The position numbers and the translations under genes were made by a program. This document shows, one piece after another, positions 44,426-53,637 of a DNA stretch of 64,000 nt (positions are counted from its first letter, which is position 1; each line of letters begins with the position of its first letter). The DNA lies in the NCBI GenBank assembly GCA_947626845.1, contig CANQTW010000002.1, forward strand, positions 1 to 64,000, given 5' to 3'. This stretch comes from an uncultured Oscillospiraceae bacterium (GTDB lineage Bacteria; Bacillota; Clostridia; Oscillospirales; Oscillospiraceae). The notes under the pieces were generated by a model. It ran no database searches. It saw nothing but the letters and a program-made list of their open reading frames with translations, and was not told where the DNA came from.

Positions 44426-45860
44426 ACCGGAATATAAACCTGTCGTAATCCGTCCGCAGCCGGGAAAACAGGAGATGTTTCTGCGCTCCCCGGCTGACAT
44501 CTGCATCTACGGCGGAGCCGCCGGCGGCGGAAAGACCTTCGCGCTCCTGCTCGAATGTCTGCGCCACATTGATGTCAAGCTCTTTGAAGCGGTCATCTTC
44601 CGGCAGTCCCGGCCCCAGATAATGAGCGCTGGCGGATTGTTCGCAACCAGCCAAGAAATCTATCCCCATCTCGGCGCAACGAACGTCCTCACGCCGAACG
44701 TCCAGTGGAGGTTCCAGTCCGGCGCGAAGGTCACGTTCGCCCATATGTTCTACGAAAAGGAGAAGTACAACTGGCAGGGCGCTCAGATCCCGCTCCTGAT
44801 GTTCGACGAGCTGCCGCACTTCACAGAGAGCCAGTTCTTCTATATGTTCTCCCGAAACCGTTCGGCTTGCGGCGTGAAGCCGTACATCCGGGCCACCTGC
44901 AACCCTGACGGCGAGAGCTGGGTGGCACGGTTCATTGATTGGTGGATTGACCCGGAAACGGGCTACGCCATCGAGGAACGCTGCGGAAAGCTGCGGTACT
45001 TCCTCCGGCGGAACAACATCATCCATTGGGCCGACACTCGGCAGGAGCTCTACGACACGTTCAACCTCTACTCCGAGGAGGAGCGGGCGGACGTAAAATC
45101 TGTGTCCTTCATCAGCGCGAAGCTGACCGACAACAGAATCCTGATGAAGCACGACCCCGGCTACATCGGCGCTCTGCGGGCCATGTCCGAGTTCGACCAG
45201 GAACAGCTGCTCAACGGCAACTGGAAAATCCGCCGGTCTGCGGGCCACTACTTCAAACGGGCCAAGATCGGAGTGCTGACGGCCATCCCCACGGATGTCG
45301 TCAAATGGGTCCGTGCCTGGGACTTGGCGGCAACCGCGCCGGAGGATATGGACGAGACCGATGGTATGCCGCAGGCCCTCCGCAGGAACACTCGCGAGGA
45401 CGCCAGCGCCTACACCGCCGGCGTTCTGATGGGCAAACGCAAGAATGGCCGCATCATCATCGCCGACGTGATAAACGTCCGCGAGAATGGCGCGGATGTG
45501 CGTGAGCTCATTCGGAACACGGCAATCAGCGACAACGCTCTCTACGGCAACGTGACTGTCCGATTGCCGCAGGACCCCGGCCAAGCCGGGAAAGACCAAG
45601 CACAAACCTTCGTGAAACTGCTCGGTGGATTTGTGGTGACGACGGCGCTCGAAAGCGGCGATAAGGTCACACGAGCCGAGCCGTTTTCGTCTCAGTGCCT
45701 CGCCGGAAACGTCGATGTCCGAGCGGGCGAGTGGAATGACGACTACATCAGGCAGTTAGAGAATTTCCCCGTCGGCAAGCTCAAAGACATGGTAGACGCC
45801 TCGGCGAACGCCTATCTTGAATTGGAAAACGGACCGCAAGAGTTCGGTTTCTCCTTTTGA
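44409..45860 (+). CDS. terminase large subunit
   Basis: A packaging motor of about 483 residues. Walker A is IYGGAAGGGKTF, Walker B PLLMFDELPHF, and the C-terminal nuclease domain carries acidic residues in VRAWDLAATAPED and the later ADVINV. The start is uncertain: GTG codons at 44400, 44406 and 44409 are all possible; the last fits AGGTG best. Confidence 0.88.
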   Translation: MRKKTEPEYKPVVIRPQPGKQEMFLRSPADICIYGGAAGGGKTFALLLECLRHIDVKLFEAVIFRQSRPQIMSAGGLFATSQEIYPHLGATNVLTPNVQWRFQSGAKVTFAHMFYEKEKYNWQGAQIPLLMFDELPHFTESQFFYMFSRNRSACGVKPYIRATCNPDGESWVARFIDWWIDPETGYAIEERCGKLRYFLRRNNIIHWADTRQELYDTFNLYSEEERADVKSVSFISAKLTDNRILMKHDPGYIGALRAMSEFDQEQLLNGNWKIRRSAGHYFKRAKIGVLTAIPTDVVKWVRAWDLAATAPEDMDETDGMPQALRRNTREDASAYTAGVLMGKRKNGRIIIADVINVRENGADVRELIRNTAISDNALYGNVTVRLPQDPGQAGKDQAQTFVKLLGGFVVTTALESGDKVTRAEPFSSQCLAGNVDVRAGEWNDDYIRQLENFPVGKLKDMVDASANAYLELENGPQEFGFSF

Positions 45861-45868
45861 GGTGCAGC

Positions 45869-47989
45869 ATGAGAATTTTCAACATCGAAATCGGAAAGAG
45901 GAAGGTTCGGGACGAATACCTGGACAGGGACGACCGAAACTTCGTCTCTCGCTGGGCGCGTCCGCCCTCCATGAACACCGCCGAATGGCTGGCGATGTTC
46001 GCAAAGAGCCCTCGGTTGGCTGTGGTGGATCGTATCGCCAGCGACATTTCCAATGTCAGCGGAAAGCTCTACCGCATCAACGAGGACGGAACCGAAACGG
46101 AGCTTACCAGCCATCCGTTTCTTGACTTTATGAAGCAACCAAATCCGCTCTACGAGATGACGAGCTCCGCCGTTTGGCGGCTGCACGAAATCTACCTGAT
46201 GCTGGTCGGCGAGGGCTTCTTCCTCATTGAGCGGGACGAGCGGGACCGGCCCATCGAGCTGTGGAATGTCCCGCCCCATTGGGTGAAGATGACGCCCTAC
46301 CTCGGAAATCCGTACTACGAAATCCTGTCCCCCGGCGGCATCACGATGACTGTGCCAGTGGACGATATGTTCGTGATGAAGCAGCTGAACCCGCTCGACC
46401 CGTTCATGCGTGGCCTGGGTATCGCTGAGAGCATCGCGGATGAGGTGGAAATCGACGAGTACGCCGCCAAGTTCCAAAAGCGATTCTTCTACAACGACGC
46501 GACGCCTCCCGTCGTGTTCTGTATGCCGGGGGCCACCGCCGAACAGCGCGACGCCTTCCTGGCCCGCTGGAATCAGAAGCACAAGGGCGTGGAGAACAGC
46601 CACCGGGCCGCCGCCGTGTCCGGCGACGTGACCATCAAGGAACTGGGCAGCACCGACGGCAAGAACCTCGGCTTCATCGAGAGCCGGATCGCCATGCGGG
46701 ATGCCGTGCTGGAACACTTCGGGGTGCCCCGCGAAATCATGGGCATCACCGAGAACAGCAACCGCTCCACCGCCGACGCCGCGCAGTACATCTACGCGAA
46801 GAACGTCCTGACCCCGCGCATCCGCAACCGCGAGGAGGCTATTAACCTCCAGCTCCTCCCCCTGTTCGGTTCGGACCTTGTGTGGCGGTACGATGCCGTC
46901 ATCCCCTACGATAAGGAGTTCGACCGGCAGACCGCCGTTGACGGCTATGCCGCCGGCCTCCTGACCAAGAATGAGGGCCGTGAGCTGCTGGATAAGCCGA
47001 GGATCGCGGGTGGTGACGTGTTCAAGACCTCCATCAACGACCTGTTTATGAGCGAGGACGACGACCCTGTTGCTGTCTCTCAGGCGCTCCTGCAAGACCC
47101 CGCTCTCCCGGACGAGGAGGGCGGCTACGGCGAGAAGAAAATGATGCGGGTCAACCCGAACGTCCTGCTCCGCAAAGAAGCGGCGGCGCAACGGGCTGAC
47201 GAGCAGCTTTTCGAGGTGGCCGTGACCAAGCACTTCACCGAGCAGCAGGCCGCGTTGGAGCGTGTGCTGGGCCTCACCACGAAGGCCGATCTGCCCACCG
47301 CACTGTCCGACCTGGAGCAGTTCTTGCTCCCGGACGGCACCTTCGACCCGGAACTGTGGGATGTCCTCACGGCTGCGGAGCAGAAGAAGCTCACCTCTGC
47401 CGTGGCCGCCGGCCTGCTCAACTGGAAAGAGGAGGCCCGCAAGCTGAACGAGCTGTTCTTCCCGCTGTGGAAGAAAACCTACGATGACGGCGCTGCCGTG
47501 AGCGAGGAGTGCTACGGCATCCTCGGCATCCAGCGGCCCGAGTTCGTTTCGGCTGCGAAAATCAACGGCGGCAGGCGGATCACCCGAATCCAGCAGACCA
47601 CGCAACAGAATATCGCAGACATCATCGCCCGAGGCGTTGCCAACGGCTCCAGCCAGACCGAGCTGCGGAGAGCAATTCAGTCTGAAATGGGGACGAACAA
47701 GTCGCGGGCGAAACTTATTGCCCGCCAGGAGACCGCCACAGCCCTGGCGACGGGCCAGTTCGACATGATGCGGGCAGCGGGTGCCAAGACCAAGACATGG
47801 CACCACAGGCCGCAGAAGAACCCCAGGGACGGCTCTCGCGGCCAGCCCAACCATGTGGCGATGGAGGGCGAGACTGTCCCCATCGATGGCGTGTTCTCGA
47901 ATGGGCTGCGCTACCCGCGTGACCCGGACGACGACCGCCCGGAAGAACTTATTAACTGCCGGTGTTACCTCACCTACGGCGGTTTTTAA
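45869..47989 (+). CDS. portal protein fused to a MuF-type head morphogenesis domain
   Basis: A 706-residue protein. Residues about 1-410 form an HK97-type portal (the 12-mer ring through which DNA enters), with GIAESIADEVEIDEYAAKF and VPREIMGITENSNRST. The last 120 residues carry the phage-Mu gpF-like signature (IARQETATALATGQF, ELINCRCYL) usually found as a separate gene. GAGGTG upstream of the ATG at 45869. Confidence 0.88.
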   Translation: MRIFNIEIGKRKVRDEYLDRDDRNFVSRWARPPSMNTAEWLAMFAKSPRLAVVDRIASDISNVSGKLYRINEDGTETELTSHPFLDFMKQPNPLYEMTSSAVWRLHEIYLMLVGEGFFLIERDERDRPIELWNVPPHWVKMTPYLGNPYYEILSPGGITMTVPVDDMFVMKQLNPLDPFMRGLGIAESIADEVEIDEYAAKFQKRFFYNDATPPVVFCMPGATAEQRDAFLARWNQKHKGVENSHRAAAVSGDVTIKELGSTDGKNLGFIESRIAMRDAVLEHFGVPREIMGITENSNRSTADAAQYIYAKNVLTPRIRNREEAINLQLLPLFGSDLVWRYDAVIPYDKEFDRQTAVDGYAAGLLTKNEGRELLDKPRIAGGDVFKTSINDLFMSEDDDPVAVSQALLQDPALPDEEGGYGEKKMMRVNPNVLLRKEAAAQRADEQLFEVAVTKHFTEQQAALERVLGLTTKADLPTALSDLEQFLLPDGTFDPELWDVLTAAEQKKLTSAVAAGLLNWKEEARKLNELFFPLWKKTYDDGAAVSEECYGILGIQRPEFVSAAKINGGRRITRIQQTTQQNIADIIARGVANGSSQTELRRAIQSEMGTNKSRAKLIARQETATALATGQFDMMRAAGAKTKTWHHRPQKNPRDGSRGQPNHVAMEGETVPIDGVFSNGLRYPRDPDDDRPEELINCRCYLTYGGF

Positions 47990-48028
47990 GATGCCCCCAC
48001 GACTACTGAGGAAAGGAGGTAAGGCTGT

Positions 48029-48772
48029 ATGGCGAAGCTAAACACCGGCGGAGAGAACGCCGTTGTGCGTGAGCGCAAGGCGTTTCGGTTTGAGCTGGAG
48101 AGTGTTGGCGAGGGCGGCGAGTTCTCGGGCTATGCGGCTGTCTTTGGCAACAGGGACAGCGGCGATGACATCATCGAGAAGGGCGCGTTCACCAGGACGA
48201 TCCGGGAGAACTTTGACCGCATCAAGATTCTGTCGCAGCACAACGAATTTGAGTTGCCGATCGGAAAACCGCTCGAACTGCGTGAAGATGAGAAGGGCCT
48301 TTTCATCAGGGGCAAAATCAGCGACACGCAGAAGGGGCGGGATGTTCAGACGCTGTTGAAGGACGGCGTTCTGACTGAGATGTCGATTGGCTATGACACG
48401 GTTGTGTCCGAGCTCGACAGAGATGGCGTTCGTCATCTGAAGGAAATCCGGCTGTGGGAAGTCTCGATTGTCACCTGGGCGATGAACGATCAGGCGACCA
48501 TCGAGGAAGTCAAGTCCCTGACGGAATCCCTGAGAAACGAGGCCAAGAGCGGCAGGATTACCCGTGCCAAGCTGGATGCGCTCAAACCGTTCATCGCTGT
48601 GGTCCGTGAGCTGGCTGACATCCTCAGTCCGTTCCTGGACCCCGCAGAGCCGGATGACCCCGCCGCACAGAGCGGCACTCAGAACAACATCCAGAACACC
48701 ACCCCCATCAAGCAGAAGATGCTGAAGAAGCAGACCAAAAACGCAGGACTGATCTTCGAGATCGTCCCCTAA
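48029..48772 (+). CDS. HK97-family prohead protease
   Basis: A 247-residue serine protease that trims capsid precursors. The catalytic pair appears in LSQHNEF (His) and LTEMSIGY (Ser). The last 80 residues after the core are an extra tail that may serve as scaffold. AAAGGAGG upstream. Confidence 0.88.
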   Translation: MAKLNTGGENAVVRERKAFRFELESVGEGGEFSGYAAVFGNRDSGDDIIEKGAFTRTIRENFDRIKILSQHNEFELPIGKPLELREDEKGLFIRGKISDTQKGRDVQTLLKDGVLTEMSIGYDTVVSELDRDGVRHLKEIRLWEVSIVTWAMNDQATIEEVKSLTESLRNEAKSGRITRAKLDALKPFIAVVRELADILSPFLDPAEPDDPAAQSGTQNNIQNTTPIKQKMLKKQTKNAGLIFEIVP

Positions 48773-48793
48773 CAAACAGGAGGTAAAACCAAT

Positions 48794-50320
48794 ATGAAAC
48801 TCACTCAGGAACAGCTCGCCGAGCTGATTGCGAAGGTTTTCGCCGGCATCGACGAGAAGCGCAAGGCTTGCAAGGATGCGGGCCAGGAGGTCCCGGACGA
48901 GATCTCCATTGATGAGATTGTTGCCGAGATCGGCACCATTCTCGACGGCGGCGACACCACCGGCACCGGCGACGGCGCTGGTGAGGGTGACACCACTGGC
49001 ACCGGCGACGGCGCGAAGGCCACCGGCGAGGGTGAGGGTGAGGGCACCAGCGTGACCCCCGAGTTCATCGCCAAGGTCATCGAGGCTCTGAGCGGCATCA
49101 AGGGCACCGAGCCCGTCAAGGAGACCAAGGCTGGCGGTCCCTCCGCTGCGGCCTCCAATCCCGCTCCCCAGCGCAAGTACGCCAGCCTGTTCATCTCCAC
49201 CGGTTCTGACCGCGATGGTTTGAACCGCAGCGGCTTCAAGTCCCGCCTGGACGCCGCCACCGGCCCCGAGCGTCGGAAGATGGTCTACGGTGCCTTCGGT
49301 CGCGCCGTGAAGTGCATCCACGCCTCCGCCGGCGACATCGAGCGGGCGGCCTTCACCGCCGAGCGCAAGTTCGGCGACGCCGAGATGGCCCACGAGTTCA
49401 AGGCCCTCTCCGCTACGGTGCCCTCCGATGGCGGCTATCTCGTCCCCGAGATTTACGCCAACGAGATCATCGAGCTGCTGTACCCCGCCACCGTCATCTA
49501 CGCCCTGGGCGCTCGTCGGCTGGGCATGGCGAACGGCAACCTGAACATCCCCAAGATCAAGACCGGCGCCCGCGCGATGTTCACCGGCGAGAACCGGCAG
49601 ATTCCCAAGTCCGCGCCCAAGTTCGGCAACCTGAAGCTCTCCGCCAAGAAGCTGACCGCGCTCATCCCCATGAGCAACGACCTTCTGCGGTCCACCAACT
49701 TCGACAACGATGTCATCGTCGGCCAGGACGTGACCCGTCAGATGGCCCTGGGCGTTGACTACGGCGCTCTGCTGGGCACCGGCGGCGAGTTCCAGCCTCT
49801 GGGCATCACCAAGAACCCCAAGGTCACGACCATCGACGCCAGCAAGCTGGATGAGCTGTACGGCAAGGCTGGTGTCCTGACCGCCGCGTTCCCCAACTAC
49901 ATGATCGCTGCCGTCCTGAAGAACAACGTCTACGCTGACGGTCTGGGCTGGACCTTCAACACCAGCGTGGAGCAGTTCTTCAAGTCCCTGCGCGACAACG
50001 TGGGCGGTTTCATCTTCGCCAAGGAGATGAACGAGAGCGGCACTCTGGCTGGCTACCCCTACCGGGCTACCAACCTGCTGGAGACCGTCGGCGGCAAGAC
50101 CAAGATCGTGTTCGGCAACTGGAACGATCTGGTCATCGGCGAGCAGGGCGCTCTGGAGATCGAGACCAGCCGCGAGGGCACCTGGACCGACGAGAGCGGC
50201 CAGCTGGTGTCCGCCTTTGAGAACGACCAGACCCTCATCCGTGCCATCAACAACGTGGACACCGGCCTGCGCCACGAGGAGAGCTTCGCGGTCGCCGAGA
50301 ACGTGGCCGTGCCTGTGTAA
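48794..50320 (+). CDS. major capsid protein (HK97 fold)
   Basis: A 508-residue protein. The C-terminal two thirds form the HK97 shell domain (ATVPSDGGYLVPEIYANEII, LTALIPMSNDLLR). The N-terminal 130 residues are a delta/scaffold-like region with a Gly/Thr/Asp repeat (GDTTGTGDGAGEGDTTGTGD), likely removed by the protease. AGGAGGT upstream. Confidence 0.92.
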   Translation: MKLTQEQLAELIAKVFAGIDEKRKACKDAGQEVPDEISIDEIVAEIGTILDGGDTTGTGDGAGEGDTTGTGDGAKATGEGEGEGTSVTPEFIAKVIEALSGIKGTEPVKETKAGGPSAAASNPAPQRKYASLFISTGSDRDGLNRSGFKSRLDAATGPERRKMVYGAFGRAVKCIHASAGDIERAAFTAERKFGDAEMAHEFKALSATVPSDGGYLVPEIYANEIIELLYPATVIYALGARRLGMANGNLNIPKIKTGARAMFTGENRQIPKSAPKFGNLKLSAKKLTALIPMSNDLLRSTNFDNDVIVGQDVTRQMALGVDYGALLGTGGEFQPLGITKNPKVTTIDASKLDELYGKAGVLTAAFPNYMIAAVLKNNVYADGLGWTFNTSVEQFFKSLRDNVGGFIFAKEMNESGTLAGYPYRATNLLETVGGKTKIVFGNWNDLVIGEQGALEIETSREGTWTDESGQLVSAFENDQTLIRAINNVDTGLRHEESFAVAENVAVPV

Positions 50321-50338
50321 TCGAGGAGGTAAAAGATA

Positions 50339-50722
50339 ATGAAGCGCGAACTGATTCAGAATATCCTTCCTATCCCTCTGGGGACTGAGGAGGAGGCCAT
50401 CGACCGCAGCGGATTCCTGTCCGCTGTGGTCGCCGTTAAGCCCAAGGGCTCCGGGGAGCTGACCCTGAAGGTCACTCACGCGGACACCAAGGAGGGCAGC
50501 TACGTCGATGTCCCCGATACCAAGCTGTTCGTGAACGGCAACAAGGTCGATACCGTCGCCGAGGGCGATCTGGTCCTGTTTGACCTGGATTTGGTGGGCT
50601 GCAAGCAGTTCATCAAGGTCACTCTGGACGGCGCGGGCAAGGGCGAGAGCCCCGCCGCCGCCATCGTCCTGGGCGACGCCGCTACGACCCCGGTGGAGGC
50701 TCCCGACGAATCGGGGGAATGA
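50339..50722 (+). CDS. putative capsid decoration or head protein
   Basis: A 127-residue protein, beta-rich (GSGELTLKVTHADTKEGSYV), with a flexible C-terminal tail. Its place right after the capsid gene suggests a capsid-surface protein. Stop overlaps the next start (ATGA). Confidence 0.7.
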   Translation: MKRELIQNILPIPLGTEEEAIDRSGFLSAVVAVKPKGSGELTLKVTHADTKEGSYVDVPDTKLFVNGNKVDTVAEGDLVLFDLDLVGCKQFIKVTLDGAGKGESPAAAIVLGDAATTPVEAPDESGE

Positions 50723-51498
50723 TCGGGGCTGACGCTATGCGCGTCACCGGCAAGAATCAGCCCCTTTGCGTCGCTGGCAAAACCGTCAGCGACCTTCTCG
50801 GTGACGACATTTCGGTTTCCTGGGACGGCGTGACCGGGAGAGTGACTGGCAGCGTGAAAGAGGTGTCGAAGTGGAAAGAATTTTCCGATGACCCTGCTGA
50901 ACAGTCCGGCAACTTCTTCCCCGCTACCCTTGCAGCGTGTTATTCGGGCAAGCCCATCACCGTACAGAAAAACGGCGGGGCGCCCAAGACGCTGACTGAC
51001 CGCAACTGGATTATCCGCATCCCGAACAAGACCACCATCGTGACGTTCTTCGCGGACGGCAAGGTGATTGCGATTCTGGACTTCTCTGGCACGACCCTTC
51101 CGGGGAAACACGGAGAGGATGGACTGGCGCTCAAAGGTCAGGACGAACAGGCCGGCTACGGCGATATGAAAGTCTCTGATCTCATGGGCGCCGACGTGCG
51201 GATTCTGTGGGACGGCGTAAACGGCAAGCTGACCGGCTCGGTCAACAACATCGAGAATTGGGCAGAGCTGCCGAAAGACCCGCGCAACGGGCACTTCATC
51301 GTCGTCAGCATAGACCCGCGCTACAAGGACAAGCCGCTCACCTTCTACAAGGGCGGTAAACCTTCTGGCTCCACCGATAAGGCAACCGATGAGGACCTGT
51401 TCTGGGTGCTGCGGGTGGACGACACCAAGCAGTTCTCGTTCAAGTCCGGCGACGACACTATCGCGGAGCTCGACTGCTCCGGCCTTATTCTCAAATAG
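50719..51498 (+). CDS. tandem-repeat capsid-associated protein
   Basis: A 259-residue protein made of two copies of one domain of about 105 residues: SDLLGDDISVSWDGVTGRVT and SDLMGADVRILWDGVNGKLT begin the copies, and VIAILDFSGTTL and TIAELDCSGLIL end them. Likely a decoration or head-fibre protein; no exact family known. Confidence 0.7.
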   Translation: MIGADAMRVTGKNQPLCVAGKTVSDLLGDDISVSWDGVTGRVTGSVKEVSKWKEFSDDPAEQSGNFFPATLAACYSGKPITVQKNGGAPKTLTDRNWIIRIPNKTTIVTFFADGKVIAILDFSGTTLPGKHGEDGLALKGQDEQAGYGDMKVSDLMGADVRILWDGVNGKLTGSVNNIENWAELPKDPRNGHFIVVSIDPRYKDKPLTFYKGGKPSGSTDKATDEDLFWVLRVDDTKQFSFKSGDDTIAELDCSGLILK

Positions 51499-51509
51499 GA
51501 GGTCCCGAT

Positions 51510-51647
51510 ATGGCAAGAGTATTTCCCAGATTCACTCCTGGCCCCGGTGCCAACAAGAAGGACCGGGGCCCCAAGGAGACCAAGCAGCAGACCACCACCA
51601 ATCCCAAGACCGAGAAGTCCAAGAGCACCAGGGAGGGCGGCAAGTAA
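51510..51647 (+). CDS. small basic phage protein
   Basis: A 45-residue protein rich in Lys, Thr and Pro (PGPGANKKDRGPKETK) behind AGGAGG, between the capsid-associated and connector genes. Disordered by composition; function unknown. Confidence 0.6.
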   Translation: MARVFPRFTPGPGANKKDRGPKETKQQTTTNPKTEKSKSTREGGK

Positions 51648-51674
51648 GCCGCCCTCCCTCCGCAGGAGGTCAAT

Positions 51675-52298
51675 ATGCTTGCAAGTAACGCTTTAACCAC
51701 GCTCGATAGAATGAAGCTGATGCTCGGGCTGCCGGATGAAATCGACGAGCGCACGAAGGAGATCATCGAGCTCCTGATTAACCGGGCCTCCGCTTGGGTT
51801 GAGCGTCAAATCGGCAGGCATTTGAAGCGGCAGGACTATCATCAGTGGTACAACGCCGACGGCCAGCAGGAGCTCGTGACGATTGAGTACCCGATTGTCA
51901 AAGTGGAGTATGTCAAGGTCGATGGAAAGATTATAGACCCTCGAACCTATGACTACGGCCAAACAAAAGACATCGGCGTCATTTATCGTGACGAAGGCTG
52001 GCCGAAGGCGGGCTACCGGCGTGGGCTGGCCTACGACATCGTTGCGCCCAAGCGCAAGATCGAGGTCAGCTACACCGCCGGATATGTTCTGCCCCAGGAC
52101 GCCACCGAGGATGACCCTCAAACCCTTCCAGCGGACCTGGAGGGCCTGATTTGGGAGATGGTGTCGCAGGCGTACACGAACCTGCTGAACGGCTCTCAGG
52201 GCCTCGCGGCGTTCTCGATCTCTGATGTGTCCTGGACATTCGACAAGGCATCCCGTCCCGAGTGGCAGCAGCTCATCTCGCTCTACATGAGGTACTGA
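51675..52298 (+). CDS. head-tail connector (gp6-like)
   Basis: A 207-residue protein with an N-terminal helical bundle (LDRMKLMLGLPDEIDERTKE) that matches phage adaptor proteins. It should bind the portal to complete the neck. CAGGAGG upstream. Confidence 0.8.
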   Translation: MLASNALTTLDRMKLMLGLPDEIDERTKEIIELLINRASAWVERQIGRHLKRQDYHQWYNADGQQELVTIEYPIVKVEYVKVDGKIIDPRTYDYGQTKDIGVIYRDEGWPKAGYRRGLAYDIVAPKRKIEVSYTAGYVLPQDATEDDPQTLPADLEGLIWEMVSQAYTNLLNGSQGLAAFSISDVSWTFDKASRPEWQQLISLYMRY

Positions 52299-52299
52299 T

Positions 52300-52737
52300 A
52301 TGAACGACATCAACGCTATTCTGGCCGATTTCCAGCGGCTCAAAAACGCCTGCGACCAAATGGCGGGCAAGAAGATCCTGGTGGGCATCGTCGGCGGCGG
52401 TGTTGATTCAGAGGTCCTGAAAATCGCCCACGCGCACGAGTACGGCACGGGGCGATTGCCGGAGCGGTCCTTCATCCGAGCCAGCTTCGACGCTGACCAG
52501 CAGGAGCTGAACCAGATCGTCCAGGGTGCGCTGACGAAGATGCTGGCCGGAGAGGCCACGCCCGACGCGGCGGCCAACTCCATCGGAGCGCAGGCCGCTC
52601 AGTTGGTGCAGGGCTTCATCGACCAGAACCGGGTCAAGCCGCCCTCGGACTTCTCCAAGAAAACGCAGCACACCACGCTGTATGAGACCGGTACGCACAT
52701 CCGCGACCGGATTGCCTACAAGGTGGTGGATGCCTGA
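52300..52737 (+). CDS. neck protein of the HK97-gp10 type
   Basis: A 145-residue protein: KKILVGIVGGGVDSEVLKIA, then HEYGTGRLPERSFIRASFD, is the motif seen in gp10/gpZ-type neck and tail-completion proteins. Its stop overlaps the next start. Confidence 0.78.
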   Translation: MNDINAILADFQRLKNACDQMAGKKILVGIVGGGVDSEVLKIAHAHEYGTGRLPERSFIRASFDADQQELNQIVQGALTKMLAGEATPDAAANSIGAQAAQLVQGFIDQNRVKPPSDFSKKTQHTTLYETGTHIRDRIAYKVVDA

Positions 52738-53093
52738 TGCTCTACGCCACCCCCAGGCTCCCAAGAGCCCTGTTGCACATTCTGACGGTGACGAACCGGA
52801 CGTTTGTGCGAGACCCCAATGCCGGCGGGCAATCCCGTCCCGTGGACACCCCTGTCGTGTCCTTCTGGGGCGTGGTCCTGCCGCTATCCAATAAGGACTG
52901 GAAGATGCTGCCCGAGGGCAGCTACACCCAGAACACGCAAAAACTCTACACGGACGACCCGGTGGAAATCCAACCGGGCCAGATCATCCGGGACACCTAT
53001 GACGGGCAAGTCTACACCGTGAAGCAGAAGTTGGAGCACAACACCATCCATCCGATGCTGCGGTTCCTCGTGGAAGGGGTGACGAAGCGGTGA
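52737..53093 (+). CDS. head-tail joining protein
   Basis: A 118-residue beta-rich protein (VEIQPGQIIRDTYDGQVYTV) in the usual place between gp10-like and tail-terminator genes. Identity rests mainly on position. Confidence 0.7.
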   Translation: MLYATPRLPRALLHILTVTNRTFVRDPNAGGQSRPVDTPVVSFWGVVLPLSNKDWKMLPEGSYTQNTQKLYTDDPVEIQPGQIIRDTYDGQVYTVKQKLEHNTIHPMLRFLVEGVTKR

Positions 53094-53623
53094 CGTTTCA
53101 GGAAGTTCGAGACACCATCGTCAAGCGCCTGGAGGCCCACATTGGCTGCCCGGTGATTTTATCGGAGCAGATCGCGCCGAAAGAGGAGCCCCCGTACTGC
53201 TACTACAGCGCCCTCGCCCCACGGATTTCCACCCACGCCTTCGGGCTGCGGGAGGTCCTGGGTGACGACAAGGAGGGCTATACCCTTCGACGCACAGAGC
53301 CGGTCTACGCCACGATGTCGTTCACGTTTTGCAGTGAGAACCGCGAGACGCTGGACGGCTACATCTATGGCGAGGACGAGGCGCTGGCCCTGGCGGAGAA
53401 AGCCCACGGCTTTTTCCTCCTCGACGCGCACTGCATCTCAACGGATGCCGGTGACATTGTGGTCAACAATGTCGGGGACGTAGCCAACCGGAGCGGCTTT
53501 TTCGTGGAGGACACGATTCGCCGGTTCGGTTTCGATGTGCGAATCTCCTACATCCGTTCCGATGAAATGCCGACCACCACCGTTCTATACCCCGGAAATC
53601 CCCAAGGAAATGCCCATTCGTAA
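53090..53623 (+). CDS. tail terminator-like protein
   Basis: A 177-residue protein beginning TFQEVRDTIVKRLEAHIGCP, an alpha-beta fold as in tail terminators, directly before the sheath gene. Call is from position and general pattern. Confidence 0.68.
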   Translation: MTFQEVRDTIVKRLEAHIGCPVILSEQIAPKEEPPYCYYSALAPRISTHAFGLREVLGDDKEGYTLRRTEPVYATMSFTFCSENRETLDGYIYGEDEALALAEKAHGFFLLDAHCISTDAGDIVVNNVGDVANRSGFFVEDTIRRFGFDVRISYIRSDEMPTTTVLYPGNPQGNAHS

Positions 53624-53637
53624 GAAGGAGGAGCCTT

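Noticed and set aside
48038..50479. 813-codon minus-strand frame
   Set aside because: Antisense to the prohead protease and capsid genes; no motif and no ribosome site.
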